Below, piece after piece: positions 22,471 to 30,958 of a stretch of 30,958 nt of DNA. The stretch spans positions 1 to 30,958 of the forward strand of contig CAZGHN010000020.1 in assembly GCA_964525555.1 (NCBI GenBank), written 5' to 3'. The notes beneath the pieces were generated by a model, which was not told where the DNA came from, searched no databases, and worked only from the letters and a program-made list of their open reading frames with translations. A program made the position numbers and the translations under genes. The DNA is from JAFGHJ01 sp964525555. Its GTDB lineage: Bacteria > Hydrothermota > UBA3072. Each line of letters starts with the position of its first letter. Within the stretch, counting starts at the first letter, position 1.

Positions 22471-23718
22471 ATGAAAATAAAAATACCTTACAGTACAGAA
22501 AAAATCGAATTAGACACTCAAGAGAGTCTTAACATCGAAATAATTCACTCGAGAAAGATATATTTAGCAAATAAAGGCGAAACAATAAAGAATTCACTGG
22601 ATAATCCTTTAAATTGTCTACCTTTTGAAGAATGGATAAATAAAAATAACCGCTTTCTATTTATTGTAAACGACGCCGCAAGACCTACACCTACATCCGT
22701 TATTCTATACGAACTGAACAAAAAAATGAATCTTGAACAAGCAAAATATATAATAGCAACAGGCATCCATAAAAAACCCTCTGACGGAGAATTACAATCA
22801 ATTTTCGGAAAATTTTATCAAAAAATTAAATCCAATATATTAATCCACGATGCAAAAGATAATTCAAAGCTAAGAGATCTCGGAACCACAAAAAGAGGAA
22901 CCAAGGTATGGATAAATAAAGAAGTTCTGGAAGCGGGAGCTATTATTACGATTGGTTCTGTAGAACCTCATTACTTCGCGGGATTTACAGGAGGAAGAAA
23001 ATCTTTCATTCCTGGACTCGCAGGATACACTACAATCGAAAAAAACCACAAACTTGCACTGCAAGAAGGCGCAGACCCGCTTAATCTGGAAAAAAACCCG
23101 GTCCATATCGATCTTCTCGAGGCTTTAAAAAAAATTCCCCCGATCCCCATTTTCTCAATTCAATCAATTGTAAAAAACGAATCAGAATTATGTGGAGTTT
23201 TCTGTGGGGACATACACGAATCTTTTTCTAAGGCTTCCGCATCCGCTCGAGACATTTTCGGAGTCTCTATAAAAGAAAAAGCGGACATTGTAATTACAGT
23301 CGTAAGGCCTCCTCTTGATAAGAATTTATACCAGGCACATAAAGCAATAGAACACGGTAAACTTGCTCTTAAAGAAGACGGGATACTAATTCTCGTTGCC
23401 GCATGTACTGAGGGAATAGGCCCAGATAATTTTTATAAATTGTTATCTTCATCTAAAGACCTGAACAAAATATTAAAAATAGCTAAAAAGAATTACCGTT
23501 TGGGCTACCACAAAGCCGCAAGGATTGCAGAATTATCAAAAAGAGCGGAAATCTGGGCGATATCAGAAATCAAAAATGAAATCTTAAAGAAAGCATTCAT
23601 AAAACCATTTAATTCTTTACAGGAGGCTTTCATTAAAGCCATAAACAAAAAAGGCCCGGATTCTAAGATTCTTATTCTTATGGACGGAGGAAATACAGTA
23701 CCCTTAAACGGAAAGTAA
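22471..23718 (+). CDS. LarA-family nickel-pincer nucleotide racemase/epimerase
   Basis: 415 aa, LarA length. Conserved residues line up with lactate racemase: DAARPTPT (68-75), His100 in TGIHKKP, His167 in GSVEPHYFAGFTGGRKS, Lys177, and His193 in KNHKLAL; the spacing 67-10-16 agrees with H108-H174-K184-H200 of the Lactobacillus enzyme. LarA racemises lactate with a nickel-pincer nucleotide cofactor; the wider family acts on other 2-hydroxy acids. The cofactor makers larB, larC and larE are not in the window. No ribosome-binding site is evident. Its 3' end overlaps that of the convergent ATPase gene by 15 bp. Confidence 0.85.
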   Translation: MKIKIPYSTEKIELDTQESLNIEIIHSRKIYLANKGETIKNSLDNPLNCLPFEEWINKNNRFLFIVNDAARPTPTSVILYELNKKMNLEQAKYIIATGIHKKPSDGELQSIFGKFYQKIKSNILIHDAKDNSKLRDLGTTKRGTKVWINKEVLEAGAIITIGSVEPHYFAGFTGGRKSFIPGLAGYTTIEKNHKLALQEGADPLNLEKNPVHIDLLEALKKIPPIPIFSIQSIVKNESELCGVFCGDIHESFSKASASARDIFGVSIKEKADIVITVVRPPLDKNLYQAHKAIEHGKLALKEDGILILVAACTEGIGPDNFYKLLSSSKDLNKILKIAKKNYRLGYHKAARIAELSKRAEIWAISEIKNEILKKAFIKPFNSLQEAFIKAINKKGPDSKILILMDGGNTVPLNGK

Positions 23719-26310
23719 TTTTTCTACTCTTAAGAGTAACAATTCTTTTTTTACGGGTTTTGTCAAATAGTCTGCTGCACCTTTTTTAAGGCCTTCGATC
23801 TCCTTTTCTGAATCCGAAAGAGATGTGAGAAAAATAACCGGCGTTTTGATTCCTTTTTGCTTGATTATTCCCATCAAAGCAAATCCATCAAGTGTGGGCA
23901 TATTTACGTCGGAAACTATAAGGTCAAAATCCTTACTTCCTATATCAAGCAAAGCAGCCGCTCCGTCAGTCGCTTGAGCTACCGTATAACCAGCGTTGAC
24001 TAAAAATCTTGCGACCAAATTCCGTGAGTCATCATCATCATCTACAATAAGAATGGTTTTCTTCTTATCTTTAGCCTCTGAAGTTCGGGCCTCTTGAATC
24101 TCTTCTGTCTTCTTTTCTTCTTCTTCCAAATGCTGACTAACTGTAACTTTTTCTGTCTTTTTAGTCGGGGCTTCCTCAACTAAAATCTTCTTATAAACAT
24201 CCTCGGGGGCGAATATTAAACTCCGTATTTTCTCGATCGCATGATCAGGCAGAAGATAATAACCCTTTTCTTTAAACTTTTTTCGAATTTCTGAAATTGG
24301 AGTTTCGTTTCTGATCTCCTCAATTATGTCTTCTTCAAAACGTAAGACTTCATACACTCCTTCCCGTCCATAATATCCCGTATTATTACAATTAGGACAT
24401 CCCATCACTTTAAGAACCCTTTCCGGTATATCGTCGGTAAACGGTTCCAAAAGTTTTCTCTGTTCATCCGATATATGAATAATCTTGCTGCAGGCCTGGC
24501 AAGGCTTTTTTATCAATTTCTGAGCAACAATACAAAGAAGACTTTCCGACATTTGTAATCTTGAAACACCTAACCTCTCTAAACGGAAAATTGCCGAAGT
24601 GGCGTTTGAAGTGTGAAGTGTCGAGATGGTCAAGTGACCGGTGGAAGCAAAATCCACAGCTGTTTTTGCGGAATAATGATCTCTTATTTCTCCCATATAT
24701 AGAATATCAGGATCCTGCCTGACCGACGATTTCAAAAGATCCTCGAAAGTTATCCCTGCTTTTTCATTTACCTGCTGCTGGTTGGCAGACGGAATACGAT
24801 ATTCGACAGGGTCTTCCACACTCATAAGACTTCTTGTTTCGGTATCTATCTGCGAAAGTAAACTATATACTGTTGTCGTTTTTCCAGAACCTGTACCGCC
24901 AACAACAAGATTCATCCCATAATGTTGATTACCGCTAAATGTAAGAGTATTAGCCTGTTTTTCGGTCATACCTAATTCCAAAAGCGTCTTCGGTTTTGCA
25001 TAAGGTTTCAGGATTCTTATTACAATACTTTCTCCGTTAGGAGTCGAGGTGGTAGCAAGACGGAAACTATATACCCCATCGGCTATTTCTCTTGCAAAAC
25101 TTCCATCCTGAGGTCTTCTGCGCTCAGCAATGTCAAGACCTGCTAATAATTTAAGCCGGGATATAACCATCTGGCTCGTCTTACTCTTTATCGATACATG
25201 ATCAACCATATCTCCGTCGACCCTGAATCTAACAACCGACTCTTCCTTTTTAGGTTCGATATGAATATCGCTTGCCCTCCCTCTGATTGCTTCCTCTAAA
25301 ATGCTATTGGCTATTGATACAACAGGACCTGCCTCTTCCTCTTTAACCCTGTGCTTATCCTCTTCCTTCTTTTGGAAAACCTCCGTTGTATATTTTTCGC
25401 TTACACCCTGCGCCGTTCCTTTCCCTCTCTCGTATCCACTTTTTTTACTTAAATCAGCCTCCTCTACAACCTCTGGTTCTTTAAAAAGCCTCTCTATATT
25501 TTCAGGCTCAGTTACAAGGAGTCTCGATTGCGGAGAAATTTCCCAGAAACTATCCAACGAATCCAGTAAATCCCAGTCAAATGGATTGCTTACTACCAGA
25601 GTTTCTTCACCGGAAGGCTCAATCCTGGGCACAATAAGATTTTTCTTGCAGAATGGAGCGGGAAAAGTCCCCAGGCGAACACTATGGATTTCGATTGTTG
25701 GGGTGTAAGGTAAACCAAGAAAACCGCTTATATACTCAGCCATTTTCTTGCTGCTTTCGTTTATATTCGATGCAAAAGAATATATTTCACGCGGGGCTAT
25801 TTTAAATAATTTCTTTTTATCTTCGGATGACAAATTAAGACTGTATGAAAGAAACTTCAAAAATCTCTCAAAATCAAGGGGTTTTATTCTCTTTTTAATA
25901 CCGGGAGAGCTTTCTGCAAGCTTCTCCCAGCGTTTTCTTGTTTTTAAATGTTTTTCAATAATCGGCAAAAGAGCTTCCTTTTTAATAGGTTTAACCAGAT
26001 AATCTACCCCACCCACAGAAAATGCTTTAGCCTTATTTTTATCACTTTCAAGAGCGGTCAAAAAAACAACAGGAATCATTGAAGCTTCTTCGTCTTCTTG
26101 AAGATTAGAACATACAGTATAGCCGTCCATAGAAGGCATATTTATATCGAGCAGAACCAAATCCGGCTTTTCTTCTTTAACTTTACTGATACCTTCCGAG
26201 GGACTTATTGCAGTTATGATCTCGCAGTCTAAACCTGAGAGAATTCTTTCTACGAGTTTTAGCATATCCTGATTGTCGTCGATATATACTATACGCGACT
26301 TTTTATTCAT
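23704..26310 (-). CDS. type IV pilus/type II secretion ATPase (PilB/GspE-like) flanked by two receiver domains
   Basis: 868 aa. Receiver 1 (about 5-122; Asp55 acceptor, Lys107); a linker and GspE-N/MshEN-like domain (about 145-275; RLGTFPAPFCKKNLIVPRI region and VVSNPFDWDLLD); a charged linker; GspE-type ATPase (about 330-710) with Walker A GGTGSGKT (471-478), Asp/Walker B box DILYMGEIRD (535-544), His box TGHLTISTLHT (557-567) and the zinc tetracysteine Cys604, 607, 638, 641; an acidic linker; receiver 2 (about 751-868; Asp801, Lys851). PilB/GspE hexamers power pilus assembly or secretion. Two intact receivers suggest that phosphorylation from the upstream Hpt protein controls it. It starts inside hpt by 8 nt. 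Confidence 0.9.
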   Translation of the reverse strand: MNKKSRIVYIDDNQDMLKLVERILSGLDCEIITAISPSEGISKVKEEKPDLVLLDINMPSMDGYTVCSNLQEDEEASMIPVVFLTALESDKNKAKAFSVGGVDYLVKPIKKEALLPIIEKHLKTRKRWEKLAESSPGIKKRIKPLDFERFLKFLSYSLNLSSEDKKKLFKIAPREIYSFASNINESSKKMAEYISGFLGLPYTPTIEIHSVRLGTFPAPFCKKNLIVPRIEPSGEETLVVSNPFDWDLLDSLDSFWEISPQSRLLVTEPENIERLFKEPEVVEEADLSKKSGYERGKGTAQGVSEKYTTEVFQKKEEDKHRVKEEEAGPVVSIANSILEEAIRGRASDIHIEPKKEESVVRFRVDGDMVDHVSIKSKTSQMVISRLKLLAGLDIAERRRPQDGSFAREIADGVYSFRLATTSTPNGESIVIRILKPYAKPKTLLELGMTEKQANTLTFSGNQHYGMNLVVGGTGSGKTTTVYSLLSQIDTETRSLMSVEDPVEYRIPSANQQQVNEKAGITFEDLLKSSVRQDPDILYMGEIRDHYSAKTAVDFASTGHLTISTLHTSNATSAIFRLERLGVSRLQMSESLLCIVAQKLIKKPCQACSKIIHISDEQRKLLEPFTDDIPERVLKVMGCPNCNNTGYYGREGVYEVLRFEEDIIEEIRNETPISEIRKKFKEKGYYLLPDHAIEKIRSLIFAPEDVYKKILVEEAPTKKTEKVTVSQHLEEEEKKTEEIQEARTSEAKDKKKTILIVDDDDDSRNLVARFLVNAGYTVAQATDGAAALLDIGSKDFDLIVSDVNMPTLDGFALMGIIKQKGIKTPVIFLTSLSDSEKEIEGLKKGAADYLTKPVKKELLLLRVEKLLSV

Positions 26311-26623
26311 TTACTATTTCTACTCTATTTAAATAATCCTTTAATTCAGCTAAACTACCTTTGATTTCTTCTACGTTTTTATTCTTTGCAGATGATTCGA
26401 TTACCTTACCCAACTCTGTAATTCCATCGAATCCATAAATAGAACCAGAACCTTTCATGCTGTGCCCGAGTCTCTCAATTGTTTCAAAATCTCCTTTTTC
26501 CAATGATTTGTTAATTTCCTCTATATCTTTCTGTCTATTCTCGAGAAAATTCGGTATAAGCTTCGCAGCATATGCAGGAACCTTAACTTTGATTTTTTCT
26601 TCTTTTCCATCACTCGGCATCAT
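26303..26623 (-). CDS. histidine phosphotransfer (Hpt) protein
   Basis: 106 aa, ATG 26623 (a second ATG follows at once) behind GGGGGTGAT. The four-helix Hpt domain is marked by RLGHSMKGSGSIYGF (51-65), with phosphorylatable His54. It passes phosphate between receiver domains and histidine kinases. No kinase is encoded in the window. It lies between the receiver-GGDEF gene (21 nt upstream) and the receiver-ATPase-receiver gene (8-nt overlap), so it probably exchanges phosphate with those three receivers. Confidence 0.9.
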   Translation of the reverse strand: MMPSDGKEEKIKVKVPAYAAKLIPNFLENRQKDIEEINKSLEKGDFETIERLGHSMKGSGSIYGFDGITELGKVIESSAKNKNVEEIKGSLAELKDYLNRVEIVNE

Positions 26624-26644
26624 ATCACCCCCATTTTAATTATT

Positions 26645-27622
26645 TTAACTTGCGACCTTTATGCAATTTCGACCGTTCTGTTTTGCCTCGTAGAGGGCTT
26701 TATCTACTTTACTTACAAGTGATTTTGATTTTGCTTTTCTGAGGGGTTTAGATGTCGCAATACCAATACTTATGGTAACATTCTTGTCAACAGGTGAAGT
26801 TTTATGGCAAATTTTAAGCTTTTTAACTTCGCGGAGAAATCTATTTGCGACTTCAAAAGCACCGGAGGCGTCAGTATCCGGAAGAACCGCAATAAATTCT
26901 TCTCCTCCGTACCGGCATAAGAAATCCCTAGGCCTCTTCAAAGCATCATTTAATGCTTTTGCGACTTTTTTAAGACTATCATCCCCGTTTAAATGTCCGT
27001 ACGTGTCATTATAAGCCTTGAAACAGTCTATATCGAGCATGATCAAAGATATATACTTACTTAATCTTATCGCATTTTTCCATTCTCTATTGAAAAATTC
27101 TTCAAAATAACGGCGGTTAGGAACCGAGGTAAGCCCATCCAGATACGACATACGCGTCAACTTCTTATTCGCCTCATCAAGAAGCTCAGCCATTTCCGTC
27201 AATTCTCGTTCTCTTTCTTTCCTGCTGTCGGTTTCCCTTTTTAATCTCAAAGCAGAATGGACTCTTGCAAGGAGTTCTGTTACATTTATAGGTTTTTTTA
27301 TGTAATCGATAGCTCCTGCGTGAAAAGCCGACTGTAGATGTTCCTCTTCCTGATGGGCTGTTACCATTATGATAGGTATATCTTTTAATTTATCCTCTTT
27401 CTTTATCTCGCCGCAGGCTTCTATACCGTTTATCTCAGGCATATTTACATCCATCAGGATGAGGTCTACATTCTTTTTTTTCTTTTTTCCTTTCAGTCCA
27501 AGAATTTTAAAAGCCTCTTCTGCCGATTCTGCAAGATGGATTTTCTTATAACCTTTTTCCTTCAGGATTTCATTGAGGACAAATAACTGATCCTCTGAAT
27601 CATCAACAACAAGAATATCCAT
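26645..27622 (-). CDS. response regulator with diguanylate cyclase domain (REC-GGDEF)
   Basis: 325 aa. Receiver (1-122; Asp58 in LILMDVNMP, Lys110), a coiled-coil linker (about 130-158), and a GGDEF domain with active-site GGEEF (239-243) and a product-inhibition I-site R230-P-R-D233 at the proper spacing. It should make cyclic di-GMP when phosphorylated and be inhibited by product, the WspR/PleD layout. It is first in a three-gene operon with Hpt and the receiver-ATPase. Cyclic di-GMP binding by MshEN-type ATPase domains is known in other pili, so enzyme and ATPase may be linked by both signals. Confidence 0.93.
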   Translation of the reverse strand: MDILVVDDSEDQLFVLNEILKEKGYKKIHLAESAEEAFKILGLKGKKKKKNVDLILMDVNMPEINGIEACGEIKKEDKLKDIPIIMVTAHQEEEHLQSAFHAGAIDYIKKPINVTELLARVHSALRLKRETDSRKERERELTEMAELLDEANKKLTRMSYLDGLTSVPNRRYFEEFFNREWKNAIRLSKYISLIMLDIDCFKAYNDTYGHLNGDDSLKKVAKALNDALKRPRDFLCRYGGEEFIAVLPDTDASGAFEVANRFLREVKKLKICHKTSPVDKNVTISIGIATSKPLRKAKSKSLVSKVDKALYEAKQNGRNCIKVAS

Positions 27623-27646
27623 TTAACATCCTTATTTATATATACT

Positions 27647-27674
27647 AGGATACTAAATTTTTTTTAAATGTAAA
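27647..27674 (-). promoter_or_regulatory. putative promoter of the phosphorelay operon
   Basis: On the minus strand TTTACA (27674-27669), 16-nt spacer, TATCCT (27652-27647), preceded by CCCCC, about 25 nt ahead of ATG 27622. Weaker than the divergent promoter at 27700. Confidence 0.4.
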
Positions 27675-27699
27675 GGGGGATTTTGATTGAAATTAATTA

Positions 27700-27728
27700 T
27701 TGACAATATACAAAAATATCAATATAAT
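27700..27728 (+). promoter_or_regulatory. consensus sigma70 promoter of the propeller lipoprotein
   Basis: TTGACA (27700-27705), 17-nt spacer, TATAAT (27723-27728): both boxes and the spacing are the textbook consensus. Start expected near 27735, leaving a 75-nt A/T-rich leader before ATG 27810. Unlike most promoters in the window it lacks CC ahead of the -35 and has no palindrome. Confidence 0.75.
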
Positions 27729-27809
27729 GAATAAAGGTAATTTTAATATTCAATAACCATCAAAGAAATAATGATTAAAAATTTTTTAAAACAAATTAAG
27801 GAGGTATTA

Positions 27810-29048
27810 ATGAAAATCCTGAAATCTATTACTGTAGTTATACTGCTTGTAATCTTGTTAACCAATTGCGGAGGGAATTCAGCTCCTCAAACGCCGGGCA
27901 GACCACATGGTCCCGGAACCGGAATTATAAACTACGCCTTTACCTTTCAAGCCGTGACAACAGACCCAAATGATGATAACATTTCATATCAATTCGATTG
28001 GGGAGATGGGAATCTTTCTGCGTGGAGTAGCTATATTCCCTCAGGAGATACGGTATCGTTTAATCATACCTATATACAGGAAGGGGCATATGCAGTTCGA
28101 GTATTAGCCCAAGACGAAAAACAAAAACTAAGTGAATGGTCAGCAGCACATAATATATTAATAGGTTATCCAGACACAGTAATGGATACGATATCTGTGG
28201 GAAACAATCCTATCGGTATTGCAGTACTTCCTAACGGGCAATATATATATGTTACGCATGTGCTTGATGGTAATGTAAATATTGTAAGTACTTCGAGCAA
28301 TACAGTGGTGGAAACAGTGCCATCCGGATATTACTGTATTGATGCAACTCCGCTACCTAATGGGGAATATGTATATATTACTTCGGTTTATGACAGCACC
28401 GTTACAGTAATCAGAACAATTGATAATACAATAACAGATACAATACCATATGTACTGGGTGCGACTTTTGCAGATGTCACTCCAGACGGAGAATATATGT
28501 ATGTTACGTCGGCACCCACAGGCAACATATATGTCATTAGGACTTCCGATAATTCTTTGATCGATACTATAGCTATAGGGGCCCCTTTGACTGACATAAA
28601 AATTTACTCGAACGGAGAATACGCATATGTCGGAACTACTCTTGGTGTAGTTTGTGTTATAAGAACTTCCGATAACACGAATGTTGCCTATTTACCCATC
28701 GGTGCAGCTCCTGCTTACTTTACTTTACTTCCTAACGGTGAATATGTGTATGCGTCCGATCCTTCGACAAATCAAGTTTATGTAATTAGAACTTCGAACA
28801 ACACGTTAGTCGACAGCGTTCAAGTAGGAAATGGACCCAGAGGCTTAGCCTCGGATCCCTCGGGGCAACTCGTTTATGTTTCAAATGCCTCGGACGGTAA
28901 CATATCGATAATAAGGACGGATAATAACACTGTTATTGGAACTATTTCAGTAGGCAACCAACCTTCGCAAGTAGCAGTCCTACCGAATGGACAATATATT
29001 TATGTAGTGAACCAATCGGATGATAATATTTCTGTGATTGGGCGTTAA
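27810..29048 (+). CDS. lipoprotein with PKD domain and YVTN-type beta-propeller
   Basis: 412 aa from ATG 27810, chosen over ATG 27771 because AAGGAGGT (27798-27805) precedes it and it gives a clean signal peptide with lipobox LLTNC (Cys20). Residues about 28-110 form a PKD-like domain (YQFDWGDGNLSAWSSY, VRVLAQDEKQKLSEW). From about 118 to the end come seven roughly 42-residue repeats of the type DTISVGNNPIGIAVLPNGQYIYVT, the YVTN beta-propeller pattern. Surface-anchored, function unknown; such proteins often bind partners or carbohydrate. Strong promoter and good ribosome-binding site suggest high expression. Convergent with truA, 33 nt between stops. Confidence 0.88.
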   Translation: MKILKSITVVILLVILLTNCGGNSAPQTPGRPHGPGTGIINYAFTFQAVTTDPNDDNISYQFDWGDGNLSAWSSYIPSGDTVSFNHTYIQEGAYAVRVLAQDEKQKLSEWSAAHNILIGYPDTVMDTISVGNNPIGIAVLPNGQYIYVTHVLDGNVNIVSTSSNTVVETVPSGYYCIDATPLPNGEYVYITSVYDSTVTVIRTIDNTITDTIPYVLGATFADVTPDGEYMYVTSAPTGNIYVIRTSDNSLIDTIAIGAPLTDIKIYSNGEYAYVGTTLGVVCVIRTSDNTNVAYLPIGAAPAYFTLLPNGEYVYASDPSTNQVYVIRTSNNTLVDSVQVGNGPRGLASDPSGQLVYVSNASDGNISIIRTDNNTVIGTISVGNQPSQVAVLPNGQYIYVVNQSDDNISVIGR

Positions 29049-29081
29049 ATCCGGAGAAACATCAAAGTATTTACAGTAAAA

Positions 29082-29792
29082 TCAATATTTGACTTTCACG
29101 AGAAAAAGACCTTGAGGCGAGGCGACGGGCGGACGTCTTTTCTTTCCTGAAAGGACTTTCCCGACATCCTCCGGCATAATTTCTTCCCTGCCTACCGCGA
29201 TTAGAAGTCCGGTAATGCCCCTAACCATTCTACGCAGGAAACGATTAGATTCGACTTCGATAAAAATATTGTTTTCGTCTTCGGATATCTTTACTTTTTT
29301 CAAGTAACACTTTCCTTTATCTTTTGTTGCTAAATTCGAGAAATCTTTTTCTCCTATAAGCTCTTTTGCTGCCTTTTTCATACTCTTTATATTTAGTTCC
29401 CCCTCAATTTGCAAAAAATATCTTCTATTGAATACCGATCTTTCTTTTGCAATCTGGTATCTGTATACTCTTGAACTTGCCGAAAATCTCGCGTTGAAGT
29501 CCTCCGGAACTTTTTTGCATTCCTTAACAAAAACATCATAGGAAACATTCCCGTTTATTGCATTCTTTAATTCTTTCGCAGAAAACTTTTCCGGGCATGC
29601 AAAAGATGCTACCTGGCCTTCCGCATGAACGCCGGTATCGGTTCTACCCGAACCGGTTATTCTGATTTTCTTACCGAAAATAACCTTAAGGGCTTTTTCA
29701 AGCTCTCCCTGAACGGTCCATTTTCCCTGCTGAACCTGCCAGCCGTAAAAGTTAGTTCCATCATATTCTACTGTTATTTTTATATTCTGCAT
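29082..29792 (-). CDS. truA: tRNA pseudouridine(38-40) synthase TruA
   Basis: 236 aa. VEYDGTNFYGWQVQ (8-21) and GSGRTDTGVHAEGQV (47-61) are TruA hallmarks; Asp52 is the catalytic aspartate. RFLRRMVRGITGLLIAVG near 185-202 is the conserved C-terminal block. It converts uridines 38-40 of the tRNA anticodon arm to pseudouridine. Length is slightly short of the 245-270 typical. ATG 29792 lacks a clear ribosome-binding site. Confidence 0.96.
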   Translation of the reverse strand: MQNIKITVEYDGTNFYGWQVQQGKWTVQGELEKALKVIFGKKIRITGSGRTDTGVHAEGQVASFACPEKFSAKELKNAINGNVSYDVFVKECKKVPEDFNARFSASSRVYRYQIAKERSVFNRRYFLQIEGELNIKSMKKAAKELIGEKDFSNLATKDKGKCYLKKVKISEDENNIFIEVESNRFLRRMVRGITGLLIAVGREEIMPEDVGKVLSGKKRRPPVASPQGLFLVKVKY

Positions 29793-30023
29793 ATTTTAAA
29801 TTATTTAACCACCAAACATACTAAAAACACGAAATCCTACCCTATTCTTTTTATTTTTTAACTTCCTAACCTCCTAACTGCCTAACATTCTAACTTTCAA
29901 AAGTACACAAAGAACACAAAGACACAACCCCCCACTACCTGCATTTGCTATTAAGTAGCAAAATAGTTAATTGGTGAATTAGTTGATTGGTTAATTAGTG
30001 AGAACTAAAACCTAACCCACGAT
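29793..30023. repeat. short-word repeats between truA and the sorting-domain gene
   Basis: No gene. CTAAC words at 29860-29897 (ACTTCCTAACCTCCTAACTG and on), CACAAAG words at 29901-29927, and TTAATTGG/GAATTAG words at 29965-30001. These are the same vocabularies as at 1301-1338 and 12786-12811. Confidence 0.7.
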
Positions 30024-30958
30024 TTAACGAACCAACAAGGTTTTCTGTTTATAAATCTTTTCTCCCATCTCCATCCTCACAAAATATATTCCTGTCTTTC
30101 CGTCCCAATTAACGGTATAATCTCCCCTCGATTGGATACCATCGACAGGAGTTCCCATTTTCTGACCAAGAACGTTAAAAATTTCTATTTTTACTCTCTC
30201 ATTTTCATTTATGACAGAATAATTTATTTCTAATTTATTTGATATACTTGTTATATTTAATACATCATTTTCTACAGATACTTCTTTTATACCTGCACCA
30301 GGTCCTGTGTATTTGAAGATGTAGAGACCGGCCACATCATAAGCAGCATATACAAGACTATCTCTAACGTATATATCATGAGCGGGTAACTCCCAATAAA
30401 TCCTGTAAAATCCCACCTCTGTTGTGCTCGTCGGATCGGACACATCGATTATACACAACTCACTGTCCGCATCTCCAACATAGGCAAGACCTTCTTGAAC
30501 AAAAATTCCTTTATAATCATCTTGATATCCATTCAAACCATAAGAACCAATCTCACTTGGAGAGGTTGGATCGGAGATATTAACAATATACAGTCTAGAC
30601 CCAACCAGATAAGCAAGAGTATCCTCTATATAAACATCCCATATAGGTGAATGCATCCTACCAACCTGAACCGGAGAAGAAGAATCCGCTACATTAATTA
30701 TTCTAAATCCCGTATCGGCATCCGCAACATACGCGAACGTATCCTGGACCCATACATTCCAGGCATCACAGGGGACATCGGAATAAAATCCAATTTCACC
30801 CGGGGAAGAAGGATCCGCTATATTTATTATACGAAGCCCTTGACCTCTATCCGCCACATAAGCAAACGTATCCTGAATCCATATACCAACGGCTCGACCC
30901 GGTGTATCAAAAAGACCAATTTCAGCGGGAGAAGAAGGATCAGATACATTTATCACAC
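30024..30958 (-). CDS. LVIVD-repeat surface protein with type IX secretion sorting domain, 5' end outside window
   Basis: At least 311 residues; the frame runs off the right edge, and the GTG at 30956 is an internal codon. Repeats of about 40 residues such as FAYVADADTGFRIINVADSS match LVIVD repeats, a probable beta-propeller. The last about 80 residues form a Por/type A sorting domain: VKIEIFNVLGQKM, VNWDGK, GIYFVRMEMG and a final KQKTLLVR. Such tails send proteins through the type IX secretion system to the cell surface in FCB bacteria. The function of the mature part is unknown. Confidence 0.88.
   Translation of the reverse strand, partial: VINVSDPSSPAEIGLFDTPGRAVGIWIQDTFAYVADRGQGLRIINIADPSSPGEIGFYSDVPCDAWNVWVQDTFAYVADADTGFRIINVADSSSPVQVGRMHSPIWDVYIEDTLAYLVGSRLYIVNISDPTSPSEIGSYGLNGYQDDYKGIFVQEGLAYVGDADSELCIIDVSDPTSTTEVGFYRIYWELPAHDIYVRDSLVYAAYDVAGLYIFKYTGPGAGIKEVSVENDVLNITSISNKLEINYSVINENERVKIEIFNVLGQKMGTPVDGIQSRGDYTVNWDGKTGIYFVRMEMGEKIYKQKTLLVR

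Noticed and set aside
25301..25708. Plus-strand open frame of 135 codons inside the receiver-ATPase gene
   Set aside because: Antisense shadow over the linker and GspE-N region; Ser/Leu-rich with no domain.
27771..27809. ATG 27771 as start of the propeller lipoprotein
   Set aside because: No ribosome-binding site there, while ATG 27810 has AAGGAGGT and gives a normal lipoprotein signal peptide.

Overview
The window is an A/T-rich stretch of a Gram-negative bacterial chromosome. A TonB-dependent receptor-like barrel, a LolA-like protein, several signal peptides and lipoboxes, and a protein ending in a type IX secretion (Por) sorting domain point to a diderm of the FCB superphylum or an allied candidate phylum (WOR-3/Stahlbacteria-like). 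That placement is inference from gene content; no rRNA is present.

Layout. At 1-81 is the 5' part of a minus-strand tRNA-Leu(CAG). At 249-476 lies a frameshifted remnant of an IS200/REP-type transposase tail, then a lipoprotein C10-like cysteine peptidase and a complete MntA-HepT (MNT-HEPN) toxin-antitoxin pair. From 2505 to 11381 a single overlapping gene train reads ftsE-ftsX-rnfC-rnfD-rnfG-rnfE-rnfA-mfd: divisome ABC transporter, an Rnf electron-transport complex without rnfB, and the transcription-repair coupling factor. At 11.6-18.3 kb are a geranylgeranyl-reductase-like flavoprotein, a TonB-type outer-membrane receptor, an atypical two-cluster ferredoxin, a BtaA-like (DUF3419) aminocarboxypropyl transferase and a squalene/phytoene synthase-like protein; together they suggest isoprenoid or unusual-lipid chemistry.

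At 18.3-22.4 kb is the least familiar part: two tandem paralogous membrane proteins with serine/cysteine-rich tails, a LolA-like protein, an exported YidD-like protein, and two paralogous TPR proteins with C-terminal membrane segments, mostly overlapping end to end. The first paralog and the LolA-like gene seem to start at AUA and AUU rather than AUG/GUG/UUG. A LarA-family (nickel-pincer) racemase follows. On the minus strand (27622 to 23704) is a phosphorelay operon: receiver-GGDEF diguanylate cyclase, Hpt protein, and a PilB/GspE-type ATPase with a receiver domain at each end. The right end has a PKD/beta-propeller lipoprotein, truA, and the 3' part of an LVIVD-repeat protein with a sorting tail.

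Two sequence-level patterns run across the window. Almost every longer intergenic gap is filled with degenerate reiterations of short words (CACAAAG/CACAGAG, GAGTC, CTAAC, AGTAG, GACCGAAGA), and the same vocabularies recur at distant sites. Most sigma70-like promoters I can place share the extended -35 CCTTGAC, and several have a short-loop perfect or near-perfect palindrome ending only 2-10 nt upstream of it.
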